From contig CM046303.1 in assembly GCA_025267735.1 (NCBI GenBank), positions 49,927,403-49,991,402 of the forward strand: a stretch of 64,000 bases of DNA, in the 5' to 3' direction. Every line of letters starts with the position of its first letter. The stretch's first letter is position 1. The notes under the pieces are model-generated. The model did not search any database. It saw nothing but the letters and a program-made list of their open reading frames with translations, and had not been told where the DNA came from. The DNA comes from Mactra quadrangularis (taxonomy: Eukaryota; Mollusca; Bivalvia; Venerida; Mactridae). Both the position numbers and the translations under genes were made by a program. Below, piece after piece: positions 1-13,012 of this stretch.

Positions 1-240
1 CTGTTTGACGTCATCTTGGATTTTATAGCGAGCGCTCGACATTCTGTACACAAATGGTCTGACTGACCGATATCTTCACCTATTTATGTAATGAGCGCAG
101 TCGTTCAATAGCCTAACAATTCGCGAGGCGGGCGCTCGCTCGAGCGCTCGCATTGTTGAACACACCTCGGGTTTAATTGCACACGACCCGAACAGTTACA
201 GTCCGGAAATAATTATCTTTAAAACAAACCCAATACGCGG
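1..240. promoter_or_regulatory. GC-elevated patch with CRE-like palindrome
   Basis: This patch is richer in G+C and CpG than the rest of the window. It has a perfect TGACGTCA palindrome at about 6-13, which matches the cAMP-response-element consensus, and two copies of a CGAGCGCTCG-type palindrome (about 28-38 and 132-151). No coding frame is evident. It could be the edge of a promoter or CpG-containing regulatory patch belonging to a gene outside the window, or the end of a degraded repeat. The motifs are seen directly; the regulatory role is inference. Confidence 0.25.
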
Positions 241-1746
241 GAATCAGCACTTATAGTAATGTATACAGTACAAGTATTAGCATTTCCAAAAATGCTTGAA
301 TCGTCGATTAGCCATGTATGACATCTCCTTTAGTAAAGCATTTAAGCAAGATATGTGTCAGAGTTTAACAATTTCGACATGTTCCGATCGAGCACATACA
401 AACTCATTTTTATGGTATACGTTGTAATTCACCTGCCCATTTGGCAAGAAATTATATTTATTGATAACCAATCCAGATTATTCGATTCAAGAACATGTTC
501 TGTCCCATATTCCGACGGCTAATCGAACGAAGATTATATTTCTTTACAAGAAAATATTGAGGCAAAGCATCAAAGGTCCCCAAACAATTAATAGCACGAA
601 AGTACTGCTTACGCCTGTGATCTCTATAAGTGAGAACTTAAATTCTTTAAAAACTGTTTATTAACCGTTAATTAAACCAACCATGTTTGATAATTTAATA
701 TATAAATGTACAATATATAAAACGATCATTATCAGTGATGGTCTGATAATTCTTCTCTGTTTATGGTGTCAGTCACAGTGTCTTCGTCAGTGGTTTAGAC
801 TGTGACTTTCTATAAATAGACCGCGAAGGCCGTCGAGTGTACATCTATCTAATAGTACTGCCACACACCTCTCACGAGTATTATGGACAGTCTTATCTCT
901 GTTACAAGTTAATCGCTTCAAGTATACTCTGTAACGTCATATTGAGCGTCTGGTCATTTTCTCGCGCAGAAATACATAAAGTACCAGTTTCAGTATGAAC
1001 TATTTTATTGTAGCGGAATTATCCGGATATGGATGCTGTTAGGTCTCGTTGATTAAATATAGGACTCCGATCGGAATACCACTATTAATCTATTGGTAAC
1101 AGAGTATTCATTGTTAACACAATGAATACAAAAACCATGCACTCAATATTGCAATAAAAAAACCGCGACATAAGCAAGAAGCTTCTTAATTATCCATAAA
1201 TGTCACGAGGGCGAGATTATATTTATGCAGAAAAGAAACCATCCCTAAAATTCTGTAACGTTTTCGATGGATTTCAGTTGTATTTTTAGACCAAATATCA
1301 TTATATGTTGCATGTATTTTTCATCCCTTTATCAAATAGTCACCAATTGATTCAAAAGTCACTGGTCATACTTAAATGCAAAGTGCAAAGCCAAACGTAT
1401 TTTGATCCTCACTCTCATCATTTAACTCTAGTATATACTTCAATATATCGTCGCAGTACTGATGAACTGAGTGGGCATATTTAAAGTCAGATGGACATAA
1501 AACGTGACTAAATGCTGCAAATCAAAGTAGTATATTAGCATCTAATTAAATAGAAAAAAACATCTTTAGTGCGTGTATGTTTTTTAAATGTCATGTTTCC
1601 TTAACGGTTTGTTGACATTTTTCAGCTTTATCGTCAGGTACATAATCCCTAAAACATTTAAACAAATCTTCGTTTCTAGCTGTCTTTGATACAGAGTACT
1701 TATTATTGTTCGATCGGTTTATATATTAAACGCTTAATCATTTTTT
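241..1746. other. no gene seen
   Basis: AT-rich sequence with no convincing coding frame. The only structure noted is a 10 bp-arm palindrome (GTATTCATTG / CAATGAATAC) near 1106-1131. Short open frames here have no recognisable protein features. Confidence 0.5.
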
Positions 1747-1800
1747 ATGTTTGTTTGGGTTTTACGGCGCACCAACACAGAAAGGTCATATCGCACCGAA
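1747..1800 (-). repeat. SINE 3'-tail fragment
   Basis: Read on the minus strand this contains the motif ATGACC..CTGTGTTGGTGCGCCGTAAAACCCAAACAAAC. The same motif, diverged, ends the SINEs at 4.8, 6.4, 43.0 and 47.8 kb and recurs at 61.56 kb. Only the tail is present; no tRNA-like head is visible beside it. The open frame crossing it is therefore repeat-derived. Confidence 0.6.
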
Positions 1801-3024
1801 TCATTTTTTTTAGAAATAATCTTAAGCAATCTACTAATACTGATACATTTAAAATATTTGTGAAAACCACGATTTTATCAATTTTTAATTCAACTCTGCG
1901 ATGCTTTTAGTCGTTTTGCTTTAATTATCCAAATGTGATCTTTATTATCTCTCTCAGTATTTTTTCTTTATCATCGTCTTTCACATAATATAGTATGATT
2001 AAGTAAAATAACGTTGGTGTGCCTTACCGGGACATGTATTCGTTTTTTTTTCAGAACCGGATGGAAACAATTTTAACTTGCGTCACCTTTTTTGTGTTAT
2101 TCTAAATAAATGAAAATATGTCATAGTACAATGAATGTATAATAATACTTACGGTATTTATATTTGATGGTTCACTGTTTTTAATAAGTTTTTATGCTAT
2201 GTACATATTATTTGCATGAATATATTATTTTCAAATAATTATATATTCCGTTTATCTTGTGGGAAAAGTAATATGCTTTGTAGTTTGAGCATTACATTGT
2301 CAATGTTCTTAATAACTCTTAGACAGATATGAGTAGGACTTAGTATTCAGGTGAACTGTATAAAAACACCATCTTAGATTGCGTTTTACACAAACATGAA
2401 AATGTAGCACCAATCCCTTTTTAATTCCAGTCTCTAGAACGAGTCTTAAGAGATTTCACGAACAAATTGAATACACACACCCATTAAATGGACAAAACAA
2501 TAATACTGTTAAACTATCAGCTTACCACTTCCTTATGAAATTAATTAAACGATGTAATTAAAATACGTATGTATGACGCCTTTATGGCTTCTGTAAACGA
2601 TTAGATGCAAGTAAATAGCTATGCATTTAATCGTGAATTAGATAATACTTAGTTCATTACAATTTTACACAATTGTAATTGATTTCGAGTCTCTGCTGGG
2701 CAATGAAAAGGCTATTTCTATGATAGTTATTTTCCAAACAAAATAGAGAATCTAAATAATGTAATATTTTTTCTGTGGTTTGCTTTGATCGTGAATGATG
2801 CATATAATTTTAATACTTAGCTAACCCTAATTATATAAATTATTGTAATATTGTGTGTCTATATTGGGCTTTTAATTAAAATCAAAGTGTATTATTTGTA
2901 TGTTCCTGAACGAATCAATTAAAATGTTAAGCCAGGAAAAAATCTAATATTTTACAGTATATACGTTTGAATGAAAATTTGTTTCAATCTATCTTCAGAC
3001 AAATTAAGATATGAAATATACATC
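1801..3024. other. no gene seen
   Basis: Very AT-rich sequence without a recognisable coding frame, RNA gene or repeat beyond short A/T runs. Confidence 0.5.
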
Positions 3025-3358
3025 ACTGACTACGGAGCCCCTAACCCTAATAAACGAAAATATTATTTCGTTTAAACGTAATATTATTGCGTTAAATCGA
3101 AATAATTATTTCGATTTTTCGAAATAATTATTTCGTTTTTTTCGAAATAATATTATTTCGTTTTTTCGAAATAATTATTACGTTTTTTCGAAATAATTAT
3201 TTCGTTTTATCGAAATATTATTTCGTTTTTACGAAATAATTATTTCGAATAAACGAAATATTATTACGTTTAATCGAAATAATATTACGTTTAAACGAAA
3301 TAGTTGTGAAAATAAAAAAAGTATTTCAAAATGTCACTTTAGGGGCTCCGTAACTGAC
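3025..3358. mobile_element. MITE of palindromic repeats, 14 bp TIRs
   Basis: The element spans 3031-3352. It begins TACGGAGCCCCTAA and ends with the exact reverse complement TTAGGGGCTCCGTA. It is flanked on both sides by ACTGAC (3025-3030 and 3353-3358), a 6 bp target-site duplication. The interior is a run of about ten alternating CGAAATAATTATTTCG-type palindromes, so the whole element can fold into long hairpins. There is no coding capacity, so it must depend on a transposase from elsewhere. The 5' end also contains CCCTAACCCTAA, two telomere-like hexamers, probably by chance. The superfamily is not certain. Confidence 0.88.
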
Positions 3359-4080
3359 AATGTAAAAGGAATTTTGATGACGTTGCCAATATTTTTGTTT
3401 GATGAATCATTTGTAAAGTGTTACAACTTTGTAAATTATCACTAAAGCTAAACTATCTACAAAAGGTGCTTTATGTATCGTTTCAAGTCTGCTTATTTTC
3501 TATAGTAGACTAAAACTGAGAATTGACCTGCTAGAATGAAGTACATGATAAATTGTTTGATTATACTGTTGACTGATTTGACTGATTTCAATACTAAATT
3601 CCCTCTTGTTATAAAATATTTGTGCTTTCAAAGTACTAAGATCAAATAAGAATTTAAAGCAATAAGTTCAAATTAGAAATCAAATTAATATGTTCAAATT
3701 GGATTTCAATGTAATAAACTTATTCAAAATGGTGGAATAACCTCTGTTTATTAAACAGAACTGTTCTGTTCTGTTTATCAAAAAGTGTCTTGTTTGTACA
3801 TTCTAACGCAAATTTATATAGCACCTAGTTAAAAATCGTTTCAATATTTTTTCTCATCTTTTGAAAATATTCTAACTTTAGACATAGTTGTTGTTTTAAA
3901 AATGCTAGCTACATGCTTACTTAAAAAACCACAAGGTTTGGACAAAAATGATTACAATAGGGTGGGTGGAAGGTATTTGCCAATATTATTTAGCAAAACA
4001 ATAACATTATTTGTTCTGACATAAACCTGTTGCGACAAGTGAGTGATTTGTTTAGGAACATCTAGAACCTGCTTAAATGT
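3359..4080. other. no gene seen
   Basis: AT-rich sequence. A small nested repeat of CTGTT/AACAG occurs near 3745-3780. Nothing else is recognised. Confidence 0.5.
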
Positions 4081-5735
4081 CCCTGTTGTTATTGTTTTTC
4101 CACTGTCTTTTTTCAAGTCAGAAACACCCTAGGATTTTATACTTGTTGTTATCAGAGCTATTTTTAAATTTAAACATATTTCCCTCTTTGTTGTCTTTGT
4201 TGTTTGGAAAATCTGTTTACTGTTGTTGTTTATGATATTTTTTTTAAATTTGTGTATGAAATTAGCTCAATGCAATTGTGTTTATAAGTACGGATTATGT
4301 AATTAATTTATAAAACCAACTTATGTTTAGAACAAAAAACATATGGCAAAAAATTCACGACATGTTTGTATAAAAGGAAATATTTGTATCAACCTTTAGG
4401 TTATATTTATGGCGTGCCTATCAAATTAATTACTAACTTGAGGTTGGTGACCTACGAAGTAATAACATTAGATCAGCAAAACTGATTAAGCATACATGTA
4501 TATCTGTATTGATTTGATATTAACAATGAATCACGGTATGATATGTTAAAGACGTGTGTAAGAATGTTGTTGTACGTGAGTGAACAAATAACAACAACTA
4601 AGGGTGTATTGGTTACCTTCATAACTGTAATACAGTACCGTGATGAAATAATCACGAACAAGTGTGAAATGAAATCTCCAAACTAAATAATTCAAAACGT
4701 ACATAATTTGCAGTCGTGGAACTCGTAGTTTTGTTTGCGGTATCGCACCCAAAAGCTTTTTCAGATTTGGTTTAACGTCGTATTCAACACATATTTAGGT
4801 CATATATACGACGGCTTGCTCTTCCTACTATAGGTTTCCTTGACACTTTTCTTTTACCAGTGCTAACTTACCCTACCACGAGGCCGACAACTCATGTGTA
4901 GGGTATGACCGCGACCGGGCTTGAACCAGCGATCTCCGGATTCGAAGTCAGACATGCTTACCACTACGCTACGGCGCGGCTTTTTTAAGATGTAGTTTAG
5001 TTTGAGGAATTTGGAAACGCTAGTCCTAAAACTGGCGAGATAGGCATTTTTCCCACAATGTGGGCTTGAAGAGTTACTTTACCGACAACATTAAAATGCA
5101 CCCTTAATTAATGCATATTTTTGTTAGATTTAGTCATACTTTTCGTAATACTAAATTGTTTACCGCATAATAAAACCCTTCGAGCTCGTAGACTTATAAA
5201 ATATATATGCATGGAAATCGGCTTGAATCAAAGCTAAATGCGTTATGCTGAAGCATGTATTAATAATTGAATTAAATTTAAACTGCTCTTCACGTTTCCT
5301 TTAATCCATTCATAACTTCTAAAAAACCTTTAAACTACATGTACATAAATGTTCGGTTTGAAACGTTATGGGGGAAATTATTAAAAGTATACAATGCATT
5401 ACATCTCAGATAATTATAGAAAAGTCTACCACTATTACATGAAAATATATATTTCAATAATTGCATTGTACCATCCTATAAAATATTGTTTATTCTTAAT
5501 AAATCTGCTATCTAATTAAATAAATATCATTTGTCTTAATTAGAGTTTTTGTATGTTTTTTTTCCTCATTATTGTAATGAATATAGTACTTAGTTGTGAT
5601 ATTTGTCTAATAATACGAAATTCTATTCCAGAAGAGTGCTAAAATATAATAATGAATGGCAATTCAATATAGGATTGTAAACGTTGACATGGTTTACTTT
5701 TGTGATACAAATGTAATAATGTTAAGCTTTTAAAT
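4081..5735. repeat. tandem duplication, copy 1 (1655 bp unit)
   Basis: The whole segment recurs immediately downstream at an offset of 1655 bp with only scattered substitutions and small indels. Paired landmarks include TTGTTATTGTTTTTCC at 4086 and 5741. The unit carries a SINE (4769-4980) near its middle. No coding frame is conserved between the copies. Confidence 0.92.
4769..4980 (-). mobile_element. tRNA-derived SINE, family 1, copy a
   Basis: On the minus strand, a tRNA-like head holds an A box (TAGCGTAGTGG, plus-strand 4961-4971) and a B box (GGTTCAAGCC, 4918-4927), the internal RNA polymerase III promoter. A body and the tail ending ATGACCTAAATATGTGTTG..ACGACGTTAAAC follow. The anticodon-loop position reads TCG but the anticodon stem is imperfect. 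This is therefore a retroposon and not a functional tRNA gene. Confidence 0.85.
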
Positions 5736-7393
5736 CCCAGTTGTTATTGTTTTTCCACTGTCTTTTTTCAAGTCAGAAACACCCTAGGATTTTGTTTTTG
5801 CTGTTATCAGAGCTATTTCAAAATTTAAATATATTTCCCTCTTTGTTGTCTTTGTTGTTTGGAAAATCTGTTTACTGTTGCTGTTTATGATATGTTTTAT
5901 AAATTTGTGTATGAAATTAGCTCAATGCAATTGTGTTAAATTAGTACGGATTATGATATTAATTTATAAAACCAACTTATGTTAAGAACAAAAAACATAT
6001 GGCAAAAAATTAACGACATGTTTGTATAAAAGGAAATAATTGTATCAACCTTTAGGTTATATTTATGGCGTGCCTATCGAATTAATTACTAACTTGAGGT
6101 TGGTGACCTACGAAGTAATAACATTAGATCAGCAAAACTGATTAAGCATACATGTATATCTGTATTGATTTGATATTAACAATGAATCACGGAATGATAT
6201 GTTAAAGACGTGTGTAAGAATGTTGTTGTACGTGAGTGAACAAATAACAACAACTAAGGGTGCATTGTTTACCTTCATAACTGTAATACAGTACCGTGAT
6301 GAAATAATCACGAACAAATGTGAAATGAAATCTCCAAACTCTATTAAATACTTCCAAATGTACATATTTTATAGTCGTGGAACTCGTAGAGTTTTGTTTG
6401 CGGTATCGCACCCAAAAGTTTTTTCAGATTTGGTTTAACGTCGTATTCAACACATATTTAGGTCATATATACGACGGCTTGCTCTTCCTACTATAGGTTT
6501 CCTTGACACTTTTCTTTTACCAGTGCTAACTTACCCTACCACGAGGCCGACAACTCATGTGTAGGGTATGACCGCGACCGGGCTTGAACCAGCGATCTCC
6601 GGATTCGAAGTCAGACATGCTTACCACTACGCTACGGCGCGGCTTTTTTAAGATGTAGTTTAGTTTGAGGAATTTGGAAACGCTAGTCCTAAAACTGGCG
6701 AGATAGGCATTTTTCCCACAATGTGGGCTTGAAGAGTTACTTTACCGACAACATTAAAATGCACCCTTAATTAATGCATATTTTTGTTAGATTTAGTCAT
6801 ACTTTTCGTAATACTAAATTGTATACCGCAAATAAAACCATTCGAGCTCGTAGACTTATAAAATATATATGCATGGAAATCGGCTTGAATCAAAGCTAAA
6901 TGCGTTATGCTGAAGCATATATTAATAATTGAATTTAATTTAAACCGCTCATCACGTTTCCTTTAATCCATTCATAACTTCTAGAAAAACCTTTAAACTA
7001 CATGTACATAAATGTTCGGTTTGAAACGTTATGGGGGAAATTATTAAAAGTATACAATGCATTACATCTCAGATAATTATAAAAAAAGTCTACTACTATT
7101 ACATGAAAATATATATTTTAATAATTGCATTGTACCATCCTATAAAATATTGTTTATTCTTAATAAATGTGCTATCTAATTAAATAAATATCATTTGTCT
7201 TAATTAGAGTTTTTGTATGTTTTTTTTCCTCATTATTGTAATAAATATAGTACTTAGTTGTGATATTTGTCTAATAATACGAAATTCTATTCCAGAAGAG
7301 TGCTAAAAATTATAATAATGAATGGTAATTCAATATAGGATTGTAAACGTTGACATGGTTTACTTTTGTGATACAAATGTAATGATGTTTAGT
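5736..7393. repeat. tandem duplication, copy 2 (1655 bp unit)
   Basis: Second copy of the unit at 4081-5735. Similarity ends at about 7393, where the sequence becomes TTTTTAATTAACGAAG and no longer matches. Copy 2 has small differences, including ATTAAATACTTCC for the shorter copy-1 text near 6340. They lengthen a chance open frame at 6199-6438 without creating a recognisable protein. Confidence 0.92.
6432..6643 (-). mobile_element. tRNA-derived SINE, family 1, copy b
   Basis: Same SINE as 4769-4980, carried inside the tandem duplication and not inserted independently. The tRNA head, A box, B box and tail all appear unchanged by eye. The matching flanks show that it was copied with its surroundings. 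Confidence 0.85.
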
Positions 7394-7822
7394 TTTTAAT
7401 TAACGAAGTAACGGTATTATTTATCAATTCGTTACACGGGTATTATATTTTTTATATACCAATTTACCAATCAGGTGAGAACTCGATCTAAAATGATTCG
7501 CTCGCCTACTCACTTATAGAAGATCTGGCTGTTATTAGGGTCACGTGCAGGTGACTTTTCTCATTATAAATCCTTGGCGCGGCCATAAGAGATCCTATAC
7601 GACAGCGGTCTATAGGATATCTGTTTAGGGAGATAGTCTTCTAAATTACTGGTACATGATGCAATAATTATATTATAACGAATTAAATCGTAATTAAATT
7701 GTGTAGCTGCTGCTGCTTTCATATTTCTTGACCAAGAAATGATTAGTGCTTATAAAGTATCTTCATCTTGTGTTAGTCTTATATTCTTGTATCCTAGATT
7801 TTTCTGGTTGAAGTTCGTGATA
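7394..7822. other. no gene seen
   Basis: Mixed-composition spacer between the tandem duplication and the next SINE. Nothing is recognised. Confidence 0.5.
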
Positions 7823-7874
7823 GTAAAGTAAAGTAAAGTAAAGTAAAGTAAAGTAAAGTAAAGTAAAGTAAAGA
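7823..7874. repeat. (GTAAA)n microsatellite
   Basis: About ten uninterrupted GTAAA pentamers. They form the 3' tail of the adjacent minus-strand SINE and are likely length-variable. Confidence 0.9.
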
Positions 7875-8190
7875 AATTGCATTTTCTAGTCTAAGTTTCA
7901 TGCTTACGCACGTTCACCGACTTTACAGCTATTACCTCTGGTCATTGGGCTACTGGTATCTATCTATCAATCTCCCTGGGGAGTCTTTTTACTCCGCTTA
8001 TTAGTGCAGCCGACAAATTGGCGCAACGGAATTATACCACCCTCGCAGGTACCCATTTACACCTGGGTGGAGTGAAGCAATCGCAGGTAAATTTCTTGCT
8101 CAAGGAAATTAGCAGTGCCCCTTGTGGGGTTCGACCCCAAGACCTCTCGATCCATAAGCGCGCGTCCTATACCACTTGACCACGGCTCCT
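7823..8190 (-). mobile_element. tRNA-derived SINE, family 2, with (GTAAA)n tail
   Basis: Read on the minus strand it starts AGGAGCCGTGGTCAAGTGGT, a tRNA head with an A box. The B box is GGGTCGAACCCC (plus-strand about 8127-8138). The body then holds CTTGAGCAAG..ATTTACCTGCG and CACCCAGGTGTAAATGGGTACC, a body motif I recall as widespread in invertebrate SINEs (memory, not checked). The element ends in about ten TTTAC pentamers, seen on the plus strand as (GTAAA)n at 7823-7874. Simple-repeat tails like this are typical of SINEs copied by LINE machinery. Confidence 0.85.
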
Positions 8191-11100
8191 GCTGTGAAAC
8201 CGGACCTCAATAAAAACTCTGTCATATGAACAAAAGATATAAATTCAAAATTTCAAGTAATTACGTTATACATGTAGGATCAAAGATGTCAGATATTAAG
8301 ATACATGTATTAATTCGCTCTAGCCTGTTGTTTCATGTAACGATAATATATTTGTTCAAATAATCATTTGCGTAAATATGACTTTACAGGCATTGAAAAT
8401 TAGATTGATATAACTTCTTTATTTTGAACGGTTTGATTTTTTTTTAATTTATTAAACAAATGCCGAGTGACCATATCATAGAGATCTTCTGGTGTACAAA
8501 TATATATATCGTACTTGCAGTGAATTACTTTACAATGGAGAAGCATATTACATGCCGGTCTTGTAAAGCTTAAAACTAGTTCCAAATATAGGTTCATACT
8601 ATACAATTACCTTTTTTGCGGAAATGAAGGACATTTTTTAACTCAGTGACGGTATAAAAGTATTCTTTAATTTATGCTTTTTCGATATGTCATTGAATTT
8701 TCAAGCTGTTGAGTTTGCCTATAGAAAAACGGATAAACATTGCTTCTTTTGGCAAATATGAATGAGTTCATTAGCGTTTAGGACTGACGTTTATCGTAAT
8801 ACGAATATGCCCTTAAACACTCAATAAATGACATTAAATCGCTCATTTGGCATGGAAATGATTATTCTCCATGATATCGTCTCTACATATCGAAGCAGCA
8901 TTTATGTGAGTACTTCTACCATTGGGTTTATGAACTGATCTAAGTATGTCATCCAAATTTAATTAAGTACGTGCCTTCCTTTTAGTTAATTTATGTTTTA
9001 GGTGGTGATTATATCAATGTCCGATCAAGAAGGTGCTCTGCATAGTTAATGATCTTTGATATATCTTTGGGCTGTATAAGAACTTGTAACTGGATTATAT
9101 GGAAATCACACGTTGTCTATGTACGTGACGTTTTGCTAATGGACCAATTAACATACGTTTCTATTTCTTGTTTTAGTTAATTACAACGTGTTCGACGGAG
9201 ACAAGTTGTAGAGGATATTGTATTAATGATGACTCTATAAACGTCTGATAAATACATGATTACTGAAATCCTTTCTGCTTGCCACCAGGATATCCTGACA
9301 TAAGGTACGTGAGGAAAATATTGCAGGTAAGTTTTTTTTTTGGGGGGGGGTGATAGAGGTAACGCGTCTCCTGATAAATGTGAAGTGTTATTGAGGTAAG
9401 CGGTCAATCGGATAATCTAGTTCCTATTACCTTATTGTACCAATTTAGTGATTGCAATTTAGCTGTGGCTCAATAACGAAAGAAGGCGATGACTAAATCA
9501 AATGAGAGAGTCACAGGCCTTTATAAAGAACCTCATGGAAATTATGACTTATCCAATCTGAATATATCAGCAAGATTTTTTTCACAAGTAGAGTATATTT
9601 TCCATGTTAAACTAGTGAAAATACTTTTTACAAAGTTTGAAGATTTCTTTTTTTAATCTGTTCACCTCTATGGTCGGTTCAATATTGACCTCAGGGGTAT
9701 ATCTCAAAGCGGTTTAACTAATAACGCACAGTCTAACGCATGCACGGACGCCGGATAGACTGCTCACTGTTGTTCACATTCAGCACTTTATGTTTCGATT
9801 AGCTTAACATATTCACACTTTCTGTGTGAAAACAGAAGTACATAAGAAATAGTGCAATATGTTAATCAAATTAATTAAGTGAAGTCATACAAAAATGTCA
9901 AATGACATTGGTTTGTAGATATGTATATCAATATTGATTAACATCTGCAATGTCTATATCAGATATAAAAATTCTGTCTGATAATTATGCCCTAATCTGA
10001 CGTGGAATTAGGCAATACTTGACGTGAGTTCTCTTGATTCATCTTGGACGACCTTTGTCTGGATTGCATGTAATAGCATTGTACTTAAAACTGGCTTAAC
10101 ATACACGCAACATAAACTATATAGTAACAGAACAAATTGATATTACTTCATTGAAAATCCATGTACTGAATATCTCGAATACAAGCCAGTAATGAAAGAA
10201 ATGTCTTTCATTAGCAGACAAAACCAACAGCTCTTTGAATGTATATAGAATGCATGCGTTGAATAAATTCGATTTATCACACTTACATTGATAAGGGAAT
10301 GAACAGTCAAAGGTTATCTCCAAATTTGTTGAAAACTTCAAGAATTCAAAGACAATGCAAAGAGTAAGGCGCCTGAAAACAGCCCCTGTTGTATAAGGAA
10401 AAAAACGTCATGAGGTCTTGAGTTCAATTTTCTTTTATTCATATACAATGATTCAAACTGAATTTTGGAGAATTCAAATTACTTAAATGCATTGTTTAAT
10501 TGACACTTAAATGGCGATAGAAACCACAGTCTAGTCGACTAACCTTGGTCGATAAATTGAAACCTTACAAAACAAGAGTGGAAATTATTCAAATTAAAAA
10601 GATACAAACGTCAATTTTGGCTGTTCGTTAATTCGTTAATCAATGCGGTTTTGTGTTCACTTGTTGATGAATACCTTTGACCTCCTAGAGTGACAGACAC
10701 TTTAATAGATTTGTTTATTCTGATATTGGCAGACAGCTGTGGATATTTATGTTACAAAATATATTTCCAAATTTGAATTATGAAATTTGCGCATTGATTT
10801 TATCATTGAAAAACTTGGAGTGTTACCTAGGTTTGGGGAAACATAGTTATTGCTTCTGTTAGTGGTAGTTTTGTGACAATTGATTGTGATATACATTATG
10901 TTTACTGGTTATATCAAAGTCTCTTAATGTTTAGAACATGGCGTAGGTATATGCCTATTTCGTGATGTGAGAAATTAGCGCAACATTTGTATTTAATGTG
11001 TTCTAAGTGTATTGGCCGTATTATCATCTAATCGAATGTCAAACTAAGCGGGAGATATGGACCTCTTGCATTACGCTTACTTTTTTCAGAAACTTTTAAA

Positions 11101-11700
11101 ACTGGATTTGAAATTTTATATGTCGGATTTCTTTTTGCATATGATTTGGTCAATCTTAAACAACTTGATATACCATTTATGAAGCATACTGTTTACATTA
11201 TACTTTACAGGATTAGCATACACTTGCATTATTATGCTGATAATAGGCGAGAATATTATGGGGCAAGTATTATGTAATTTACGATTTTAGATGAGAACGG
11301 ATATATTCCACGAGACAATAACGAGAGCATGTCGTGGGGTGTATGTTGTTACTTTATGACACAGTTACGAAACGAAATATTTGAAGGTACACGATTAAAA
11401 AATATTGCGTTGTTGAACAACTAAATATTATCGATTGTTATCGTCAGTTGCTTTTTGGTTCTGTGTTGTTGTACCGTTAAACCCAAACTAACCAATCATT
11501 TCATCGAGTTGAATGTTAAACTCGTCCTGCTAAAAATTAACCATAGCTTGCACCAGACATATTGCCGATAAAACTGAAACAATTGCCAAAGATTCATCAT
11601 TGGTCCTTAAGGTCATGTAAAAAAAAATTACCGATTTAATCTTTTAAGAATAGTTTTTACTACACCTAGACAAATAACCTACAGTTAACAATCCACACAA
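8191..11700. other. no gene seen; low-complexity tracts only
   Basis: No protein, RNA gene or clear repeat is recognised. Minor features are a T10G10 run near 9331-9350 and a small hairpin (TTCACA / TGTGAA) near 9810. The short open frames here have no family resemblance that I can see. Confidence 0.45.
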
Positions 11701-12330
11701 ACAATGATAAAAAGTCTTAATTTAATTATAAAGTTTACATATCAAGCTAAAATCAAACTTTCTATGTATTCGGTAACTCCTCAACCAATGTCGTAGACAA
11801 ATTTATTTTGTCTAGAATTTGATAAACGACCAGCTGGCAGACGTTATATTCTTTGTTTTGCTCTTAAATTTACAGACATGGGCTCGTAAATTGTTATACA
11901 AAGTCTCATCAAATTTTTATTATGATATTGACATTTTCATTCCGTTGTAAAAGGATTGTACCTTGATATGATTCCAGTAACTACTTATAAAATATACTAT
12001 ACAAATATCAACCAAGGATAGAAACTACATGCTGAGCGATGTTTATGCATTCTTTTATTCTTAATTCTTACAAACTATATTTTATTCGTCTTAATGAAAA
12101 ACAAGTCTATGCCATGGACAAATAAGTGTGAAGCTTAATTTATGAAGCAGGCAAATGTTTTTTTCTAGTAGTTTTTATTTTAAATAATAACGTTACATTT
12201 TTTAAAACAAGCAACTTTGTTTTTGTTTATGCAATAATGTTATTGTCCAAGATAAGCTCTTTTAAACCATTCACTTGATATTAAAATTGTCACTTGTTTT
12301 ATTTGATAAAAAATGCATTCTAAAGACGGA
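11701..12330 (-). repeat. outlying diverged copy of the tandem unit
   Basis: Segments here match, in the same order and orientation, sequence at 26.5-26.95, 30.6-31.0, 36.0-36.45 and 40.4-40.85 kb. Examples are GTAGACAAATTTATT (11791), a ...CATGCTGAG element (~12030) and TTTGTTTATGCAA..TGTTATTG (~12220). This makes the 11.7 kb region the leftmost recognisable copy of the repeated unit. The minus-strand frame ending at 11762 (VVYQ.LD.INLST.LV) aligns with the conserved frame in the other copies but has a ~10 bp deletion upstream, so it looks like a decayed remnant. Confidence 0.65.
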
Positions 12331-12869
12331 GCACGCAGGAAGTGTGCTTTTAACGTACACAAGAATCACTCTTCTAGCACAATAACATAGTGCGCTTAAC
12401 AGTGATATTAAACATTCTGGACTTGTTGCACTAAGTGTCAGAGAATGTTTCTGGCAGTGATTGAACTGCACATGCTTGCTTTCTTAGAAAAATATAATAA
12501 TTTTAATAAACAATATTATAAGACATACATTAGCATATAGTAAATTTTAAGGGTGTATTTTAAAATCATGTTAAGTAGACCAAATTAAATTAATTTTAAT
12601 TTTGACATTCAAATATTATATCGTTTATTTTATCATGTGTAGTGGCTTGATCTCACTTATACGCGGTCGCACTTACTTATCTAATTTAACCTACTGCAAA
12701 ACGGCCTGGCAAACTTCTAATTATAAATTTCAATCAGACTTATAACTAGTACACGATATCGACACCATTTAATAAAAATGTCGACCATAGAAATATAAGT
12801 TACATAAGTATATCTAGCAGTGTTTTCTTTACCATTGTTCTGTGTCTCAAAATAAGTGCATGGTTCTTT

Positions 12870-13012
12870 CTTAGAAATAGTTATGAGACTTGAAAAAACA
12901 ATACCATCCCAATGTATGTGCTAATTGAATTGTCACAAAATGTAATAGACATTTAAAAAGACATAGCATGACTCTCAAATAGGAGTCTCATTTAGTTTTC
13001 TGACCATGTTGA
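12870..13012. repeat. direct repeat flanking Penelope-like fragment, left
   Basis: About 143 bp starting at TTAGAAATAGTTATGAGACT, repeated with a few differences at 13318-13462. The two copies bracket the reverse-transcriptase remnant. Confidence 0.85.

Noticed and set aside
1686..1910. 74-codon plus-strand frame (and 61350-61607 minus)
   Set aside because: Both share a (F/L)VC.GFTA.Q peptide only because both cross the same SINE-tail fragment.
3031..3060. Interstitial telomere repeat
   Set aside because: Only two CCCTAA units are present, and they lie in the MITE end. Too short to suggest telomeric origin.
6199..6438. Overlapping small open frames on both strands, 6.1-6.4 kb
   Set aside because: The equivalent positions in the first tandem copy are interrupted, with non-coding style indels. 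Not a gene.
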